NCBI GenBank assembly: GCA_050288705.1
Contig: JBNKEI010000036.1
Span: forward strand, 1-20,942
Reading direction: 5' to 3'
DNA from: JBNKEI01 sp050288705
Lineage (GTDB): Bacteria; Myxococcota; Myxococcia; Myxococcales; UBA5297
Length of the DNA stretch: 20,942 bases
This document shows positions 9,401-16,867 of the stretch, piece by piece; the first letter of the stretch is position 1, and each line of letters begins with the position of its first letter. The notes beneath the pieces were generated by a model. The model had not been told where the DNA came from and searched no databases. It saw nothing but the letters and a program-made list of their open reading frames with translations. The position numbers and the translations under genes were made by a program.

Positions 9401-10565
9401 TTGAATAAGTGGGAACCAATCGCTCAGTTTTTGGCCGGCAAACCCCATGTGCTTTCCCCCGCCTATCAATGTAATAAGAATCACTTGGTAGTGAGTTAGA
9501 AACTACCGCTTCGTTATGGCCCCAGGTCGCCTGAATTTTCATAATCCCTGGCGTCGAGCCCTCGGGCTCCTGCGTAAAAATAACTCCAGAAGTGACTACT
9601 GGCCCTCCAATGCGCTCGCCAGCCATCTCTTGAATCAGCACTGACATTATGGGAAGAACCGCAAGGTCATCCCCCGCAATAAGACGCTGCTGCGCGGATT
9701 TCTCACTAAAGTAGGATTCTACGACTAAACCAATTGCCCTATTCAATTCGTAGGATTCGCTTCCCACTCCGGCGATACTCATATTGCCGCCAGCATTCAC
9801 TACCTCCCCGGTGTCTTCACGGCCGCTACTACGAACCATGAGTTTTTGCCCGGCTAAGCTACTCAAAAACTGGTTATCCACTTGGAAATCTTCACTGGAA
9901 TCGAAAGCACGCCTGATTTTAGATCTCACTGATGCAAGCCTAGTTCGTGCATAAGAGGAGAGCGCCATTTTCGAAGTGCTAGAAGGGCCTTTACCGTAGT
10001 ACTCTTTGCAGAATGACTGCCAAATATAATCGAATCCTGGTCGTTTATTTCTAATAAACTCTAATATGGACGCATTATCTATGCCTAAGAATTTAGGAAT
10101 AACTACCTTGTCTAACCCACATTCTTGATTTTCAAGAAATGCGTTAAGCTCCATAAGATTAGCGGTTTTGTTACCAAATTTCTGGGCATTTTTTTGCAGC
10201 CGATTACTATCGACCATTGGTTTTCCTACCAAAACTGCTTGACGATTAGCCTTGGGGAAGTCCGACGCTGATATCATGTCGGTTGTCTTCCCAGTTGCCG
10301 GAAATGACTGTTTCGCTATTGTGGAGACATTTCCAACAAACATATCTTTACGCTCACTAGTATTTTGTCGGCTAGTACTAGCTTGGCTAGCGTTGTCTAT
10401 CGGTGTCCGAGAAATAGCTTCCTCGGTGGTGGCTGAGCCTGCGACGTCACCAGTCGATGTTGAGGAAGCTGTGGGAGGTGTATTTCGAGGAGCCCTCGAA
10501 GAAGCATGGATGCCTCGATTGGTGTTCAGTCCCAATTCTTTCAGTATTGTCCGCAAGGTGGTCAT
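6474..10565 (-). CDS. Giant protein with N-terminal PEP-synthase-type ATP-grasp domain; candidate effector
   Basis: A 1363-residue protein from ATG 10565; an in-frame GTG at 10574 is an alternative start. Residues 1-75 are Ser/Thr/Ala-rich and disordered, like a type III secretion leader. Residues about 128-455 match the ATP-grasp domain of PEP synthase, pyruvate phosphate dikinase and glucan water dikinase: GNKTANL (131-137), VRSSGREDT (244-252), a VLIQEM strand, GVIFTQEPEGS (327-337), DIEW (433-436) and LQARPL (448-453). The phosphohistidine swivel domain (TSHxAI-type motif) and the PEP-binding barrel are not seen. Instead about 900 mostly helical residues follow that I do not recognise. 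So it is not an ordinary PEP synthase; it may phosphorylate a host substrate, or the domain may only bind nucleotide. Downstream of the amylase-like gene, same strand. Confidence 0.7.
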   Translation of the reverse strand: MTTLRTILKELGLNTNRGIHASSRAPRNTPPTASSTSTGDVAGSATTEEAISRTPIDNASQASTSRQNTSERKDMFVGNVSTIAKQSFPATGKTTDMISASDFPKANRQAVLVGKPMVDSNRLQKNAQKFGNKTANLMELNAFLENQECGLDKVVIPKFLGIDNASILEFIRNKRPGFDYIWQSFCKEYYGKGPSSTSKMALSSYARTRLASVRSKIRRAFDSSEDFQVDNQFLSSLAGQKLMVRSSGREDTGEVVNAGGNMSIAGVGSESYELNRAIGLVVESYFSEKSAQQRLIAGDDLAVLPIMSVLIQEMAGERIGGPVVTSGVIFTQEPEGSTPGIMKIQATWGHNEAVVSNSLPSDSYYIDRRGKAHGVCRPKTERLVPTYSITDKPLNRQTNPIDIQNIGTLDANLLNRLHKLGQEIEAYYGRPMDIEWTYDPEKDLIYLLQARPLLPSSNTEATHVDREKTQECPVLLTLVIGSGGGKVRCINDFSSLLTGKDLAQTLERYLNHPHKNTIQAIISEKNGDPTSHEATTFRGENIPVLWARDLEKLHTFFEMNSPALLDPGAGMFIGARQLLEKTGSPQDILQELSQREIVKPGWSKHPLPAQESIGSEHADLQTEAYFIYQLYAQLNSQHQKDQDACALANACQNGDEKNIQTNLVKILAKLDQSLPAVEAWSTGLGKNHLERLFAKAAQGNKTERTQAMARILLEAFKLTRMISRTPERKETAEGLLRSVISRASAAHNEAMRSFGSMAHLYELNWLKAALLQHADSELVAGDSYITLLNAHAQGSAGKNDYASSYALVDKLILRSEIAEQWKAFSTAITRDPAQNQRLARLLTTTQFFGMTANWVNTSFAEYCDHAKVFSADGCLDCLEKELSNPNTQKILRWVQQHKSLLEEWKRRITEWADPSSVEKLQCSFRKQVAPKYAEVATLYRNASPLDKRNLLHWLANAVELHDQSLKSLKGSTAFADTRVKAQHFHTLLGSYLEAMFTWAKEVPRLFDHGCHNAKRIFSRVQSFYESFSIKQMTLEKAAEQLRPSGKLLVDAAKIGSTTYLMGNRPETLEDLFMLTHQNLLTIIAAAHKDSGLNLHSLPKNLGALCAEISKASELLSIDYSYPKLSIEFNRSLNEHSLKCLAEYDLRKPERAQVSMTLYGDKEHNRHYRAMMYAALCGRSFGIPYSLEGAPQNKGFVTSWTWNVPFQDEVAQKFRETLPLFIDEVSETTMYKARHHKLEDILTHLKEYIPEINNEVKQLDYNFFRDHPWYNMEFVEILSDCKNLGEVLLAGIDSKEKPDFVILVADAAITNLSNIKPSIREQLASKLREAQSMLNLSQDEGQRVKNAIKRLNGTRNIFSFFKRG

Positions 10566-10830
10566 GCATCTCACTCTGTCAGCCCAAGTCAGACTAAATC
10601 ATACCTAGTTTATTGTCTTTTCCTAATCCCAAAATTTCGCGGAAAGTTTCTGGCCTACCTCAGTGAGGGATTCTGCGGACATACCTCAAAGGACAAGGAA
10701 AAGCCCGAGGCCGATGTTCTGCGGCCGCCTGCGGGTATGAGCCAGCAGCAATGTCTGACTCACCACACTAGTCTATTCTCGAAATACCATTGACTTATCA
10801 GACAATAGTAGAAAGTTCATACCGTAACAA
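10566..10830. other. Intergenic region upstream of the ATP-grasp gene
   Basis: The 265 bases between two minus-strand genes contain no open frame I can support. Read on the minus strand, TATGAT lies about 30 bases before ATG 10565 and is a fair -10 box, but the sequence 17 bases before it (TTAGGA) is a poor -35. No terminator hairpin with a T-run follows the amylase-like gene, so read-through between the two genes is possible. Confidence 0.3.
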
Positions 10831-13461
10831 CTATTCGGGTGATTTCTGGGAGAAGCATTTATGAAAATCGTCTCCATCCAAACTAATAATGATAGACTGA
10901 TAGGGCTTTAAGTCAAGTTGAATATTTCTGTCACTACTAACACGCAAAGGGTTAAAATCCCTCACATCCAACTTTTCCCCATTGGTCGTAAAACTCATTT
11001 CGCTCTTAACACTAAATTTTGAATCTTTAATTTCTGGCATTGAATCATTCATGCAGATCTCCAAAGCTTTTGGATAGTCAGACATATTTGATAAATTGAT
11101 CAAGATGAATTTTCGCTGACTTTCATTCTCTGGAAGTTTTGCAATTGAAAACACTTCTTTTGTCGAGCAACCGTCAATTGGTTTCAAAAATATTTGACGA
11201 CAATGATTGGAATTCATAACCGGAAATTTTTCCCGAATTTTTGCCAATTCTTTGATTGCCACCACCGAAGCGTAAGAGGATTTATGTTTTTCTTCAACCA
11301 GATCAGTAGATATTCTTGCGCGCGCAGCTGCTCTTGGGTCAAGACACTGCTCAAGAGTTACTGACATCCCAGTTGCCGCCAAAAGACTATTAGCTAACTC
11401 GAACTGATTATTTTGATATTCCTCAAGACTATGGTAATCGTTTTTAATTCCTAATTCAGTTCCGTAATAGTAACTAGGAACGCCGGGAAGAAAAGAAACC
11501 AAGGTATTGTAGCACACAGCGCGCTTTGTTTCTCCCCCTAGAGCGTCATAAGTTCTTCCTGCAAAGCTATTGCCTTTTCTATAAATCAATCTAGAGTCGG
11601 GTCTATTTTTGAGTTTTTCTAAAAACTTAAGCTGGATCTCTTCGCCCAAATCGCCAGTTCCGGTGTCATCGTGTTTTTCGTTTTGATGTATTACAGTTGC
11701 ACCGCCATATTTTTCTGTAAAATTCAAGTCAGAACCTATTTTTTTGAAAAACGGCTCAAATTCGCCCGCGATTGCTGCGCATCTGATGTTAGCGCAATCT
11801 TCGAAAATTCCATTTCCCTTAAACGCAGGAAACTCGGGAAGAGTAAGGGTATTAGAATGCAGAGCGTCGCGGAAAGTCTTCAATATATCAAAAAAGATGC
11901 TGCATTCTGGTATATTAATATTGCTTCCGCCAATTTTCTTAATTAATAAATGAGGAGCATCCACCCTGCAGCCAGGGACACCAGCTAAAACTTCATTGCC
12001 AGTAACTTTAACCACCTCGTCTATCACTTCAGGACGAAGAAGATTTAAATCAATTTGAAACGGATAGAACGTATGATTCATTGAGACTTGTTCTTCTAAG
12101 CCTTTGATTGATTTATCTAACCAGCAAGTTTTTAAGAAGTCTTGAAAAATAACTACCCACTTTGTTTCAACTTCTTCTCCATCTGGCCCCTTATCTTTGA
12201 ATTTAAGCGCCAATCCGCCACTTGAATTGAAATCAAGATTGTCTTTTTCTGTGAAATCTTGCTTCCAGTGTCTCGGTGTTTTTAAAAAATATTTATAGTA
12301 CTGAGGATCGCCGTTAAGAGCATTTTTGAACCACTGATGCTCGCTAGAAACATGGCCACAAACTAAATCTGTCATTAGCGCCATGCCTTTATCTGCAGCA
12401 GACAGCACCAATTCTTTGAACCCATTTTTCCCGCCAAGCCTTTCCGATGGTTCATGGTTGGATACATCATATCCGCCATCGCCTCCTGGAGATTCATAAT
12501 GAGGCAACAAATAAACATTATTACACCCAAGTTCTTTGATCCGAGATAGAACCTTCGACAACACGACAAACCCTGTTTGACCAGCATTGTCGGTAAATTT
12601 GTCTCCGTATGTATAATACCAGGGGGACTGACTGTGCCAGTTTTTGGGCAAATTATTGAAATACTCTTCTATGCTTACACTTCCCAGTTTAGTTGTTTTC
12701 ATTTTGTCTTTAAAATGAATGATATTATTGACCAACAAAAGCAATGTCTTGTCTCGATCTGACTCTATTGAGATATGCTTCTCAATCAAACCATCTAACT
12801 TTATTACCGTATCATTGCTTATTCCAGCCATCTGCAGCTTATTAACCCACTGATTGTTGCCATCACTTCTTGCAGCACTCCGCAACTCATTAGCACTTTT
12901 ATAATTTTCAATTTTTTTATCCCTATCATTTGCAAGCCAAGCTTGTATATCCCCAAATCGATAGTGGGTTTTTTTTAATTTTATTTTGTTTTCCAAAAGT
13001 ATCAAATAATTCAAGTGGTCAGGAATGTCATAATAGGGCATTTCGCTTATGCTATTTTGGAAATCTATATTGGACCTAAGTCTTTTGAATATTTCGAGTT
13101 GCTCGCGGGTTACATTTGATTTGTCTTCGTGAAGCAAGGTAGCAAGTTTATCAAATCGTTGGATATTTTTATGCTTTGTAGAAGCAATGTAAAGGTTGGC
13201 CATGCTATGAACAGAGGAACCTGGTGACAATTGATGATTGCTTGAAGAGATCATAGCGACGGAAGAGGATTGTCTGCCTTTCAAGAACAAATCCTTCCTA
13301 GTCAGTTCATTTCCAATTTGTTGTTCCATTGCTGCACCGCCGTTTTTCTGCTGCTCGTTACCCTTTTTTGGTATTTCGCCTACTGGACTTGACGAACTGG
13401 AGGTATCATTATATTGCGTAGATTTTGGTTGTTTCGACAAATTGGTTGGTAAATTCAGCAT
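10831..13461 (-). CDS. GH13 alpha-amylase-family protein with effector-like N-terminus
   Basis: An 876-residue protein from ATG 13461, chosen because AAAAGGGG lies eight bases upstream; an in-frame TTG at 13500 is less likely. Residues 1-90 are Ser/Gln/Asn-rich without a Sec signal peptide. The GH13 barrel occupies about 270-700: an LLPHYESPGGDGGYDV block, region I MTDLVCGHVSSEHQWF (365-377), FQIDLNLLRPEV, region II CRVDAPH with the candidate nucleophile Asp501, region III TLPEF with acid/base Glu543, region IV QNEKHDDTG (597-598 His-Asp), and GVPSYYYGTELG. All three catalytic acids are present. Region I has Gly where nearly all family members have the Asn of DxxxNH, which normally helps hold calcium. 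Likely substrate is an alpha-glucan such as glycogen or starch. A cytosolic amylase or glucosyl-transferase would normally lack the disordered leader, so secretion is an inference. Confidence 0.8.
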   Translation of the reverse strand: MLNLPTNLSKQPKSTQYNDTSSSSSPVGEIPKKGNEQQKNGGAAMEQQIGNELTRKDLFLKGRQSSSVAMISSSNHQLSPGSSVHSMANLYIASTKHKNIQRFDKLATLLHEDKSNVTREQLEIFKRLRSNIDFQNSISEMPYYDIPDHLNYLILLENKIKLKKTHYRFGDIQAWLANDRDKKIENYKSANELRSAARSDGNNQWVNKLQMAGISNDTVIKLDGLIEKHISIESDRDKTLLLLVNNIIHFKDKMKTTKLGSVSIEEYFNNLPKNWHSQSPWYYTYGDKFTDNAGQTGFVVLSKVLSRIKELGCNNVYLLPHYESPGGDGGYDVSNHEPSERLGGKNGFKELVLSAADKGMALMTDLVCGHVSSEHQWFKNALNGDPQYYKYFLKTPRHWKQDFTEKDNLDFNSSGGLALKFKDKGPDGEEVETKWVVIFQDFLKTCWLDKSIKGLEEQVSMNHTFYPFQIDLNLLRPEVIDEVVKVTGNEVLAGVPGCRVDAPHLLIKKIGGSNINIPECSIFFDILKTFRDALHSNTLTLPEFPAFKGNGIFEDCANIRCAAIAGEFEPFFKKIGSDLNFTEKYGGATVIHQNEKHDDTGTGDLGEEIQLKFLEKLKNRPDSRLIYRKGNSFAGRTYDALGGETKRAVCYNTLVSFLPGVPSYYYGTELGIKNDYHSLEEYQNNQFELANSLLAATGMSVTLEQCLDPRAAARARISTDLVEEKHKSSYASVVAIKELAKIREKFPVMNSNHCRQIFLKPIDGCSTKEVFSIAKLPENESQRKFILINLSNMSDYPKALEICMNDSMPEIKDSKFSVKSEMSFTTNGEKLDVRDFNPLRVSSDRNIQLDLKPYQSIIISLDGDDFHKCFSQKSPE

Positions 13462-13754
13462 GTTTGTACCCCTTTTGCTTAAGCATGTTTGATTGACCAA
13501 GAGACAAAATTGTTGACTTGATGGGCAGACAGCAGCAGCTTATTGTTAGCAGACCTAGGGCAGATTTATCCTGAGTTGACCCTCACCAACTCCCTGGCAA
13601 GGGAAAATAGAAGCCACTTAACCGGATCAATCTACGAGAAAGTTCTAACTTTTTCAGCTCATTGGCTTAACTGTCTCCGAATTTGCAGCAATGCGTCCCC
13701 AAAAATTCACTCTCGGTCTTTTTAAGATGGTTATCGCGTTTTGTCAAAATTTGT
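13462..13754. other. Intergenic region between divergent amylase-like and cbi genes
   Basis: No open frame with recognisable similarity. The region must hold the promoter of the amylase-like gene on one strand and of the cbi transcript on the other. I searched it by eye for the 5' half of a cobalamin riboswitch (the GGGAA..GGTG core and the CCCGC..ACTGT loop) and did not find a convincing one. A GGGAAAATAGAAGCC stretch near 13602 is only a weak resemblance. Confidence 0.35.
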
Positions 13755-13900
13755 TTTTGAAAGAAGAGTTTTATAAAATGCCACTGGTCAAACCGGGAAG
13801 GCTGATAAAACAATGACGCTTGAGCCAGAAGACCTGCCTGAATCGTTTACACTGTGCTCTACGGGTGATAGGGATGCGTTTCAGTTCGTTCTGTTAATGC
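13755..13900 (+). ncRNA. Cobalamin riboswitch, apparently 5'-truncated (3' half with B12 box)
   Basis: The leader of cbiM contains the conserved 3' half of the B12 riboswitch in the right order. GCCACTG (13780-13786) is followed by CCGGGAAGGC, then a TGACGC segment and the B12 box AGCCAGAAGACCTGCCT (13823-13839), which is the family's most conserved element. The 5' half, which carries the ligand-binding core, is not visible upstream. The leader precedes a cobalt importer, the expected gene. The downstream intrinsic terminator would be its expression platform. If the 5' half is truly gone, ligand control is lost. The boundaries given are approximate. Confidence 0.8.
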
Positions 13901-13937
13901 AACACTTCTTGCAATATGCGATTAGAAGTGTTTTTTT
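13901..13937 (+). terminator. Intrinsic terminator in the cbiM leader
   Basis: AACACTTCT (13901-13909) and AGAAGTGTT (13924-13932) form a perfect nine-pair stem around a 14-base loop, followed directly by a run of T (13931-13937). It sits between the B12 box and the cbiM start, the usual place for a riboswitch-controlled transcription terminator that shuts the operon when cobalamin is plentiful. Confidence 0.8.
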
Positions 13938-13974
13938 GCTTTTATGTTCACTATTTTTTAAGAGGGAGATTATT

Positions 13975-14721
13975 ATGAAAAAAAAATTGCCGTTTATACT
14001 TGGGGCCGTTACGGCACTGACGCTTTTACCTCTGCAAAGCCATGCAATGCACATCATGGAAGGATATTTACCGCCTCTCTGGGCGGGCGTATGGGGGCTG
14101 CTAACTCTGCCGTTTCTTTTTATGGGACTGGCCAATATAAAGAAAATGACTCAGAATAAACCTCAAATTTTATTGCTTCTTGCCATGGCCGGAGCTTTTG
14201 CTTTTGTGCTGTCTGCGCTTAAGCTGCCCTCTGTAACCGGCAGTTGCTCACACCCTACCGGTGTTGGACTGGGAGCGATCCTTTTCGGACCGACAACCAT
14301 GAGCGTGCTGGGACTTATTGTCTTACTGTTTCAGGCACTGTTACTGGCTCATGGGGGCATCACGACACTGGGGGCCAATACATTTTCCATGGGAATCGTC
14401 GGACCGATTGTGTCTTTCTTGGTTTATAAAGGAATTACTAAAGCTAATGGCAATCGAAACATTGCAGTATTTTTGGCTGCTGCTCTGGGAAACTTGCTTA
14501 CTTATGTTACAACTGCCATTCAACTGGGGATTGCACATCCTTCCGAAACAGGAGGAATCGCAGCATCTATTGTAAAATTCCTTGGTATATTTGCCGTGAC
14601 TCAAGTTCCTTTAGCAATCAGCGAGGGTATTTTAACCGTTATCGTATTCAATGCAATCATGGCCTACAACGGTAAAGATTTGGTTAACTTGAAGGTTTTA
14701 AAAAGTGAGGTGAAAGCATGA
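13975..14721 (+). CDS. cbiM: Cobalt ECF transporter S-component CbiM
   Basis: A 248-residue membrane protein that binds and passes Co2+ in the ECF-type importer CbiMNQO. ATG 13975 is chosen because GAGGGAG lies eight bases upstream. The frame is open further upstream, but that part is riboswitch RNA. The precursor has a signal peptide ending SHA at residue 24; cleavage exposes Met-His-Ile-Met, the N-terminal metal-binding sequence of CbiM, whose His is the key ligand. Further family blocks are EGYLPPLWAG, CSHPTGVGLGAILFGP with the metal-site His, LLLAHGGITTLGAN and a C-terminal ISEG. About six to seven membrane helices are evident. The form with a signal peptide is common in Firmicutes. Its stop overlaps the cbiN start (ATGA). 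First gene of the operon; expression probably governed by the leader upstream. Confidence 0.95.
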   Translation: MKKKLPFILGAVTALTLLPLQSHAMHIMEGYLPPLWAGVWGLLTLPFLFMGLANIKKMTQNKPQILLLLAMAGAFAFVLSALKLPSVTGSCSHPTGVGLGAILFGPTTMSVLGLIVLLFQALLLAHGGITTLGANTFSMGIVGPIVSFLVYKGITKANGNRNIAVFLAAALGNLLTYVTTAIQLGIAHPSETGGIAASIVKFLGIFAVTQVPLAISEGILTVIVFNAIMAYNGKDLVNLKVLKSEVKA

Positions 14722-15050
14722 AAAGCAATGAAGCAATCTCAAAAAACACTGCTATAGGCTGGAAAAAAAGCATCCTTTTGCTCGGTCTTGTCATACTTCT
14801 CACAATCATCCCTCTTGTCATTCAGAAAAATGCAGAATTTGCGGGCGCGGACGGCATGGCTGAATCAGCCATTACGGAAATAGATCCAGATTATACGCCC
14901 TGGGCATCATCGTGGTGGGAACCTCCCAGCGGAGAAATTGAGAGTTTGTTATTTGCATTACAGGCCGCATTGGGGGCTGGAGTATTCTTTTACGTGCTCG
15001 GATATTACAAAGGCCGCAGCGATTTTAAAAAGAGGAGCAAAGATGCTTAA
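14718..15050 (+). CDS. cbiN: Cobalt transport accessory protein CbiN
   Basis: A 110-residue protein with two membrane helices (about 19-36 and 77-95) and an external loop between them holding GADGMAE and DPDYTPWASSWWEPPSGEIES, the typical CbiN arrangement. CbiN assists metal loading of CbiM in cobalt ECF importers. Its ATG overlaps the cbiM stop in ATGA, and its end overlaps the cbiQ start by eight bases, so all three are translationally coupled. Length is close to the family's usual 90-110 residues. Confidence 0.93.
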   Translation: MKSNEAISKNTAIGWKKSILLLGLVILLTIIPLVIQKNAEFAGADGMAESAITEIDPDYTPWASSWWEPPSGEIESLLFALQAALGAGVFFYVLGYYKGRSDFKKRSKDA

Positions 15051-15813
15051 TATTGACCGCCTTGCATATCAATCGAAATTAAAAACCACTGATCCCATGG
15101 AAAAATTATTTTTTTCCATGGCGATTCTTTTTACAGGGCTTTGGGCTGACAATATTGTTGTGTCTATCATTATATTGTTTATCATGATCGGGGTGTCTGC
15201 CGCCAAAGGGCACACCCCTTTTCTGGTTTTTATAAGACTATTGTTAATTCCAATGACGTTTTTAATGACCGGGGTCATAACCATTGCCCTCAGCTGGAAA
15301 GTTCAAAAAAGTACTTTCATAGCTTCGATTCCGTTTTTCAATGGATATATCGGGTTTACACCAGTTGGATTACTGCAAGCTTCCGTTCTTTTTTTCAAAG
15401 CGCTGGGGGCAGTATCTTGTCTGTATTTCTTATCGCTCAGCACTCCGATTGTTGATTTGCTTTTGGCTTTAAAGCGATTGAAACTGCCTAAAATTTTAGT
15501 TGAGCTCATGGGACTTATTTATCGATTTATATTTATTCTACTGGGAACTGCAGATACTATGTATATTGCTCAAAATGCACGCTTGGGATATTCTAGCATA
15601 AAAAGCGGCTATCGTTCTTTGGGCGCATTGGTATCAACGCTTTTTATAATTGCTTTCAAACGCTCATATAATCTCTATACCGCGATGGAATCCAGAGGGT
15701 ATACCGGCGAAATCAACGTATTGGAAAATGCATACAACAAACATCCTATCTGGTATGGCTCCGCCGCAATCATCAGCGTATTATTAATTGCATTCTCATA
15801 TTTTTTGAATTAA
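15043..15813 (+). CDS. cbiQ: ECF transporter T-component CbiQ
   Basis: A 256-residue membrane protein, the EcfT scaffold that couples the CbiO ATPase to CbiM. ATG 15043 is chosen because AGGAG lies six bases upstream and the protein then begins MLNIDRLAYQSKLK, as in the family. Several strongly hydrophobic helices are visible between 22 and 250. The two cytoplasmic coupling helices with Ala-Arg-Gly-like signatures appear as QNARLGY and AMESRGY, which dock into the ATPase grooves. The start overlaps the end of cbiN; cbiO follows after 23 bases. Length is normal. Confidence 0.93.
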   Translation: MLNIDRLAYQSKLKTTDPMEKLFFSMAILFTGLWADNIVVSIIILFIMIGVSAAKGHTPFLVFIRLLLIPMTFLMTGVITIALSWKVQKSTFIASIPFFNGYIGFTPVGLLQASVLFFKALGAVSCLYFLSLSTPIVDLLLALKRLKLPKILVELMGLIYRFIFILLGTADTMYIAQNARLGYSSIKSGYRSLGALVSTLFIIAFKRSYNLYTAMESRGYTGEINVLENAYNKHPIWYGSAAIISVLLIAFSYFLN

Positions 15814-15836
15814 TTTCCCAAAGAGGCGATTTATTT

Positions 15837-16691
15837 ATGTCAGACAGCATCTTAAAAATTGATTGTATATCATATTGTTATGAAGACGGCACTCAGGCAT
15901 TAAAAGATGTCTCCATAGATATTCAGCGCGGAAAAACAACTGCCATTCTCGGAAGTAACGGTGCAGGAAAGTCCACATTGTTTTTACATTTTAACGGCAT
16001 TTTAAAACCAGCTTCAGGAGCTGTTTACTATAACGGCAATGCTATGGACTATTCGCGAGAGAGCCTAAACAAACTGCGTCAAACCGTTGGAATTGTTTTT
16101 CAAGACCCGGACAATCAATTGTTTTCCGCCAGTGTTCTTCAGGATGTTTCTTTCGGACCAATGAATCTCAAGCTGCCAGAGGAAACAATACGCTCCAGGG
16201 TTTATAAAGCTTTAGAGCATACGGGAATTTCTGACCTTATAGACAAGCCGACACACAGCCTCAGCTACGGTCAGAAAAAACGTGTTGCCATTGCCGGCAT
16301 TTTGGCAATGGAGCCCAAATTACTGGTTCTGGACGAACCAACCGCAGGCCTCGACCCCAAGGGGGTTACTGATTTAATGCGAATGTTGAAAAGAGCCCAA
16401 GAAGATTTAGGGCTGTCTATCGTAATTGCAACTCACGATATTGATCTCGTTCCTTTGTACTGCGACTATGTTTATGCCATGAACAGTGGAGAAGTGGCTA
16501 TTGAGGGGACCCCTAAAGACGTTTTCGACCAAAAAGAAGCACTTCGATCCATTAATTTGAGATTATCAAGAATCGGCCATCTCATGGAAATCCTCGCCTT
16601 AAAAGACGGATTCGAATTAGAAGATACAGCCATCACACTTTCACAGGCGAGGAGAGTTCTTAAACTCTGGAGAAGTATGAACCGCAAATAG
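15837..16691 (+). CDS. cbiO: ECF transporter ATPase CbiO
   Basis: A 284-residue ABC ATPase that powers the cobalt importer. Walker A GSNGAGKST is at 39-47, the Q-loop Gln at 89 (VFQDPDNQLF, the usual sequence in ECF ATPases), the signature LSYGQKKR at 142-149, Walker B LLVLDEPTAGLD at 162-173 and the switch His200 in ATHD. All catalytic residues are present. The start has AGAGG about 11 bases upstream. Only one ATPase gene is present, so a homodimer is expected, as in other CbiMNQO systems. Last gene of the operon; a repeat element begins seven bases after its stop, and no terminator hairpin is seen between them. Confidence 0.95.
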   Translation: MSDSILKIDCISYCYEDGTQALKDVSIDIQRGKTTAILGSNGAGKSTLFLHFNGILKPASGAVYYNGNAMDYSRESLNKLRQTVGIVFQDPDNQLFSASVLQDVSFGPMNLKLPEETIRSRVYKALEHTGISDLIDKPTHSLSYGQKKRVAIAGILAMEPKLLVLDEPTAGLDPKGVTDLMRMLKRAQEDLGLSIVIATHDIDLVPLYCDYVYAMNSGEVAIEGTPKDVFDQKEALRSINLRLSRIGHLMEILALKDGFELEDTAITLSQARRVLKLWRSMNRK

Positions 16692-16697
16692 AAAGAC

Positions 16698-16867
16698 GTA
16701 ACTATTCAGCACTGTTGATTCGCGAGTGTCAAAATTGAAAACCACGGTCTTTCCGAGCGTAATGCCGCAGGCATGAAGTCGAGGAAGCTTTGGGCCTCGA
16801 CAAGCTCGGCCTGAACGGATTTATTGCAGCCCTTCGTTATCAAGAAAGAAAGGTACTGAATAGTTAC
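16698..16867 (-). mobile_element. MITE-like element, copy A, with terminal inverted repeats
   Basis: A 170-base non-coding element. It begins GTAACTATTCAGCAC and ends with the inverted match GGTACTGAATAGTTAC (14 of 15 terminal bases pair). Internally it holds GGCCTCGACAAGCTCGGCCTGAACGG, a sequence similar to a short repeat scattered in many bacteria. A diverged inverted copy lies at 18827. No transposase is inside, so it would need one acting in trans. No clear target duplication is visible. Orientation is assigned relative to copy B. Confidence 0.75.

Noticed and set aside
10808..10825. GTAACAACTATTCGG, similar to the GTAACTATTCAG repeat end
   Set aside because: Three extra bases and a mismatch, and no other part of the element is nearby.
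13741..13777. TTGTCA...TATAAA as a promoter for the cbi leader
   Set aside because: The spacer would be about 25 bases, too long for a sigma-70 promoter.
13813..13974. Upstream in-frame extension of cbiM
   Set aside because: It covers the B12 box and terminator, and the real start at 13975 has a strong ribosome site and signal peptide.
14938..15042. Upstream in-frame extension of cbiQ
   Set aside because: It overlaps cbiN coding and lacks CbiQ similarity; ATG 15043 has AGGAG upstream.
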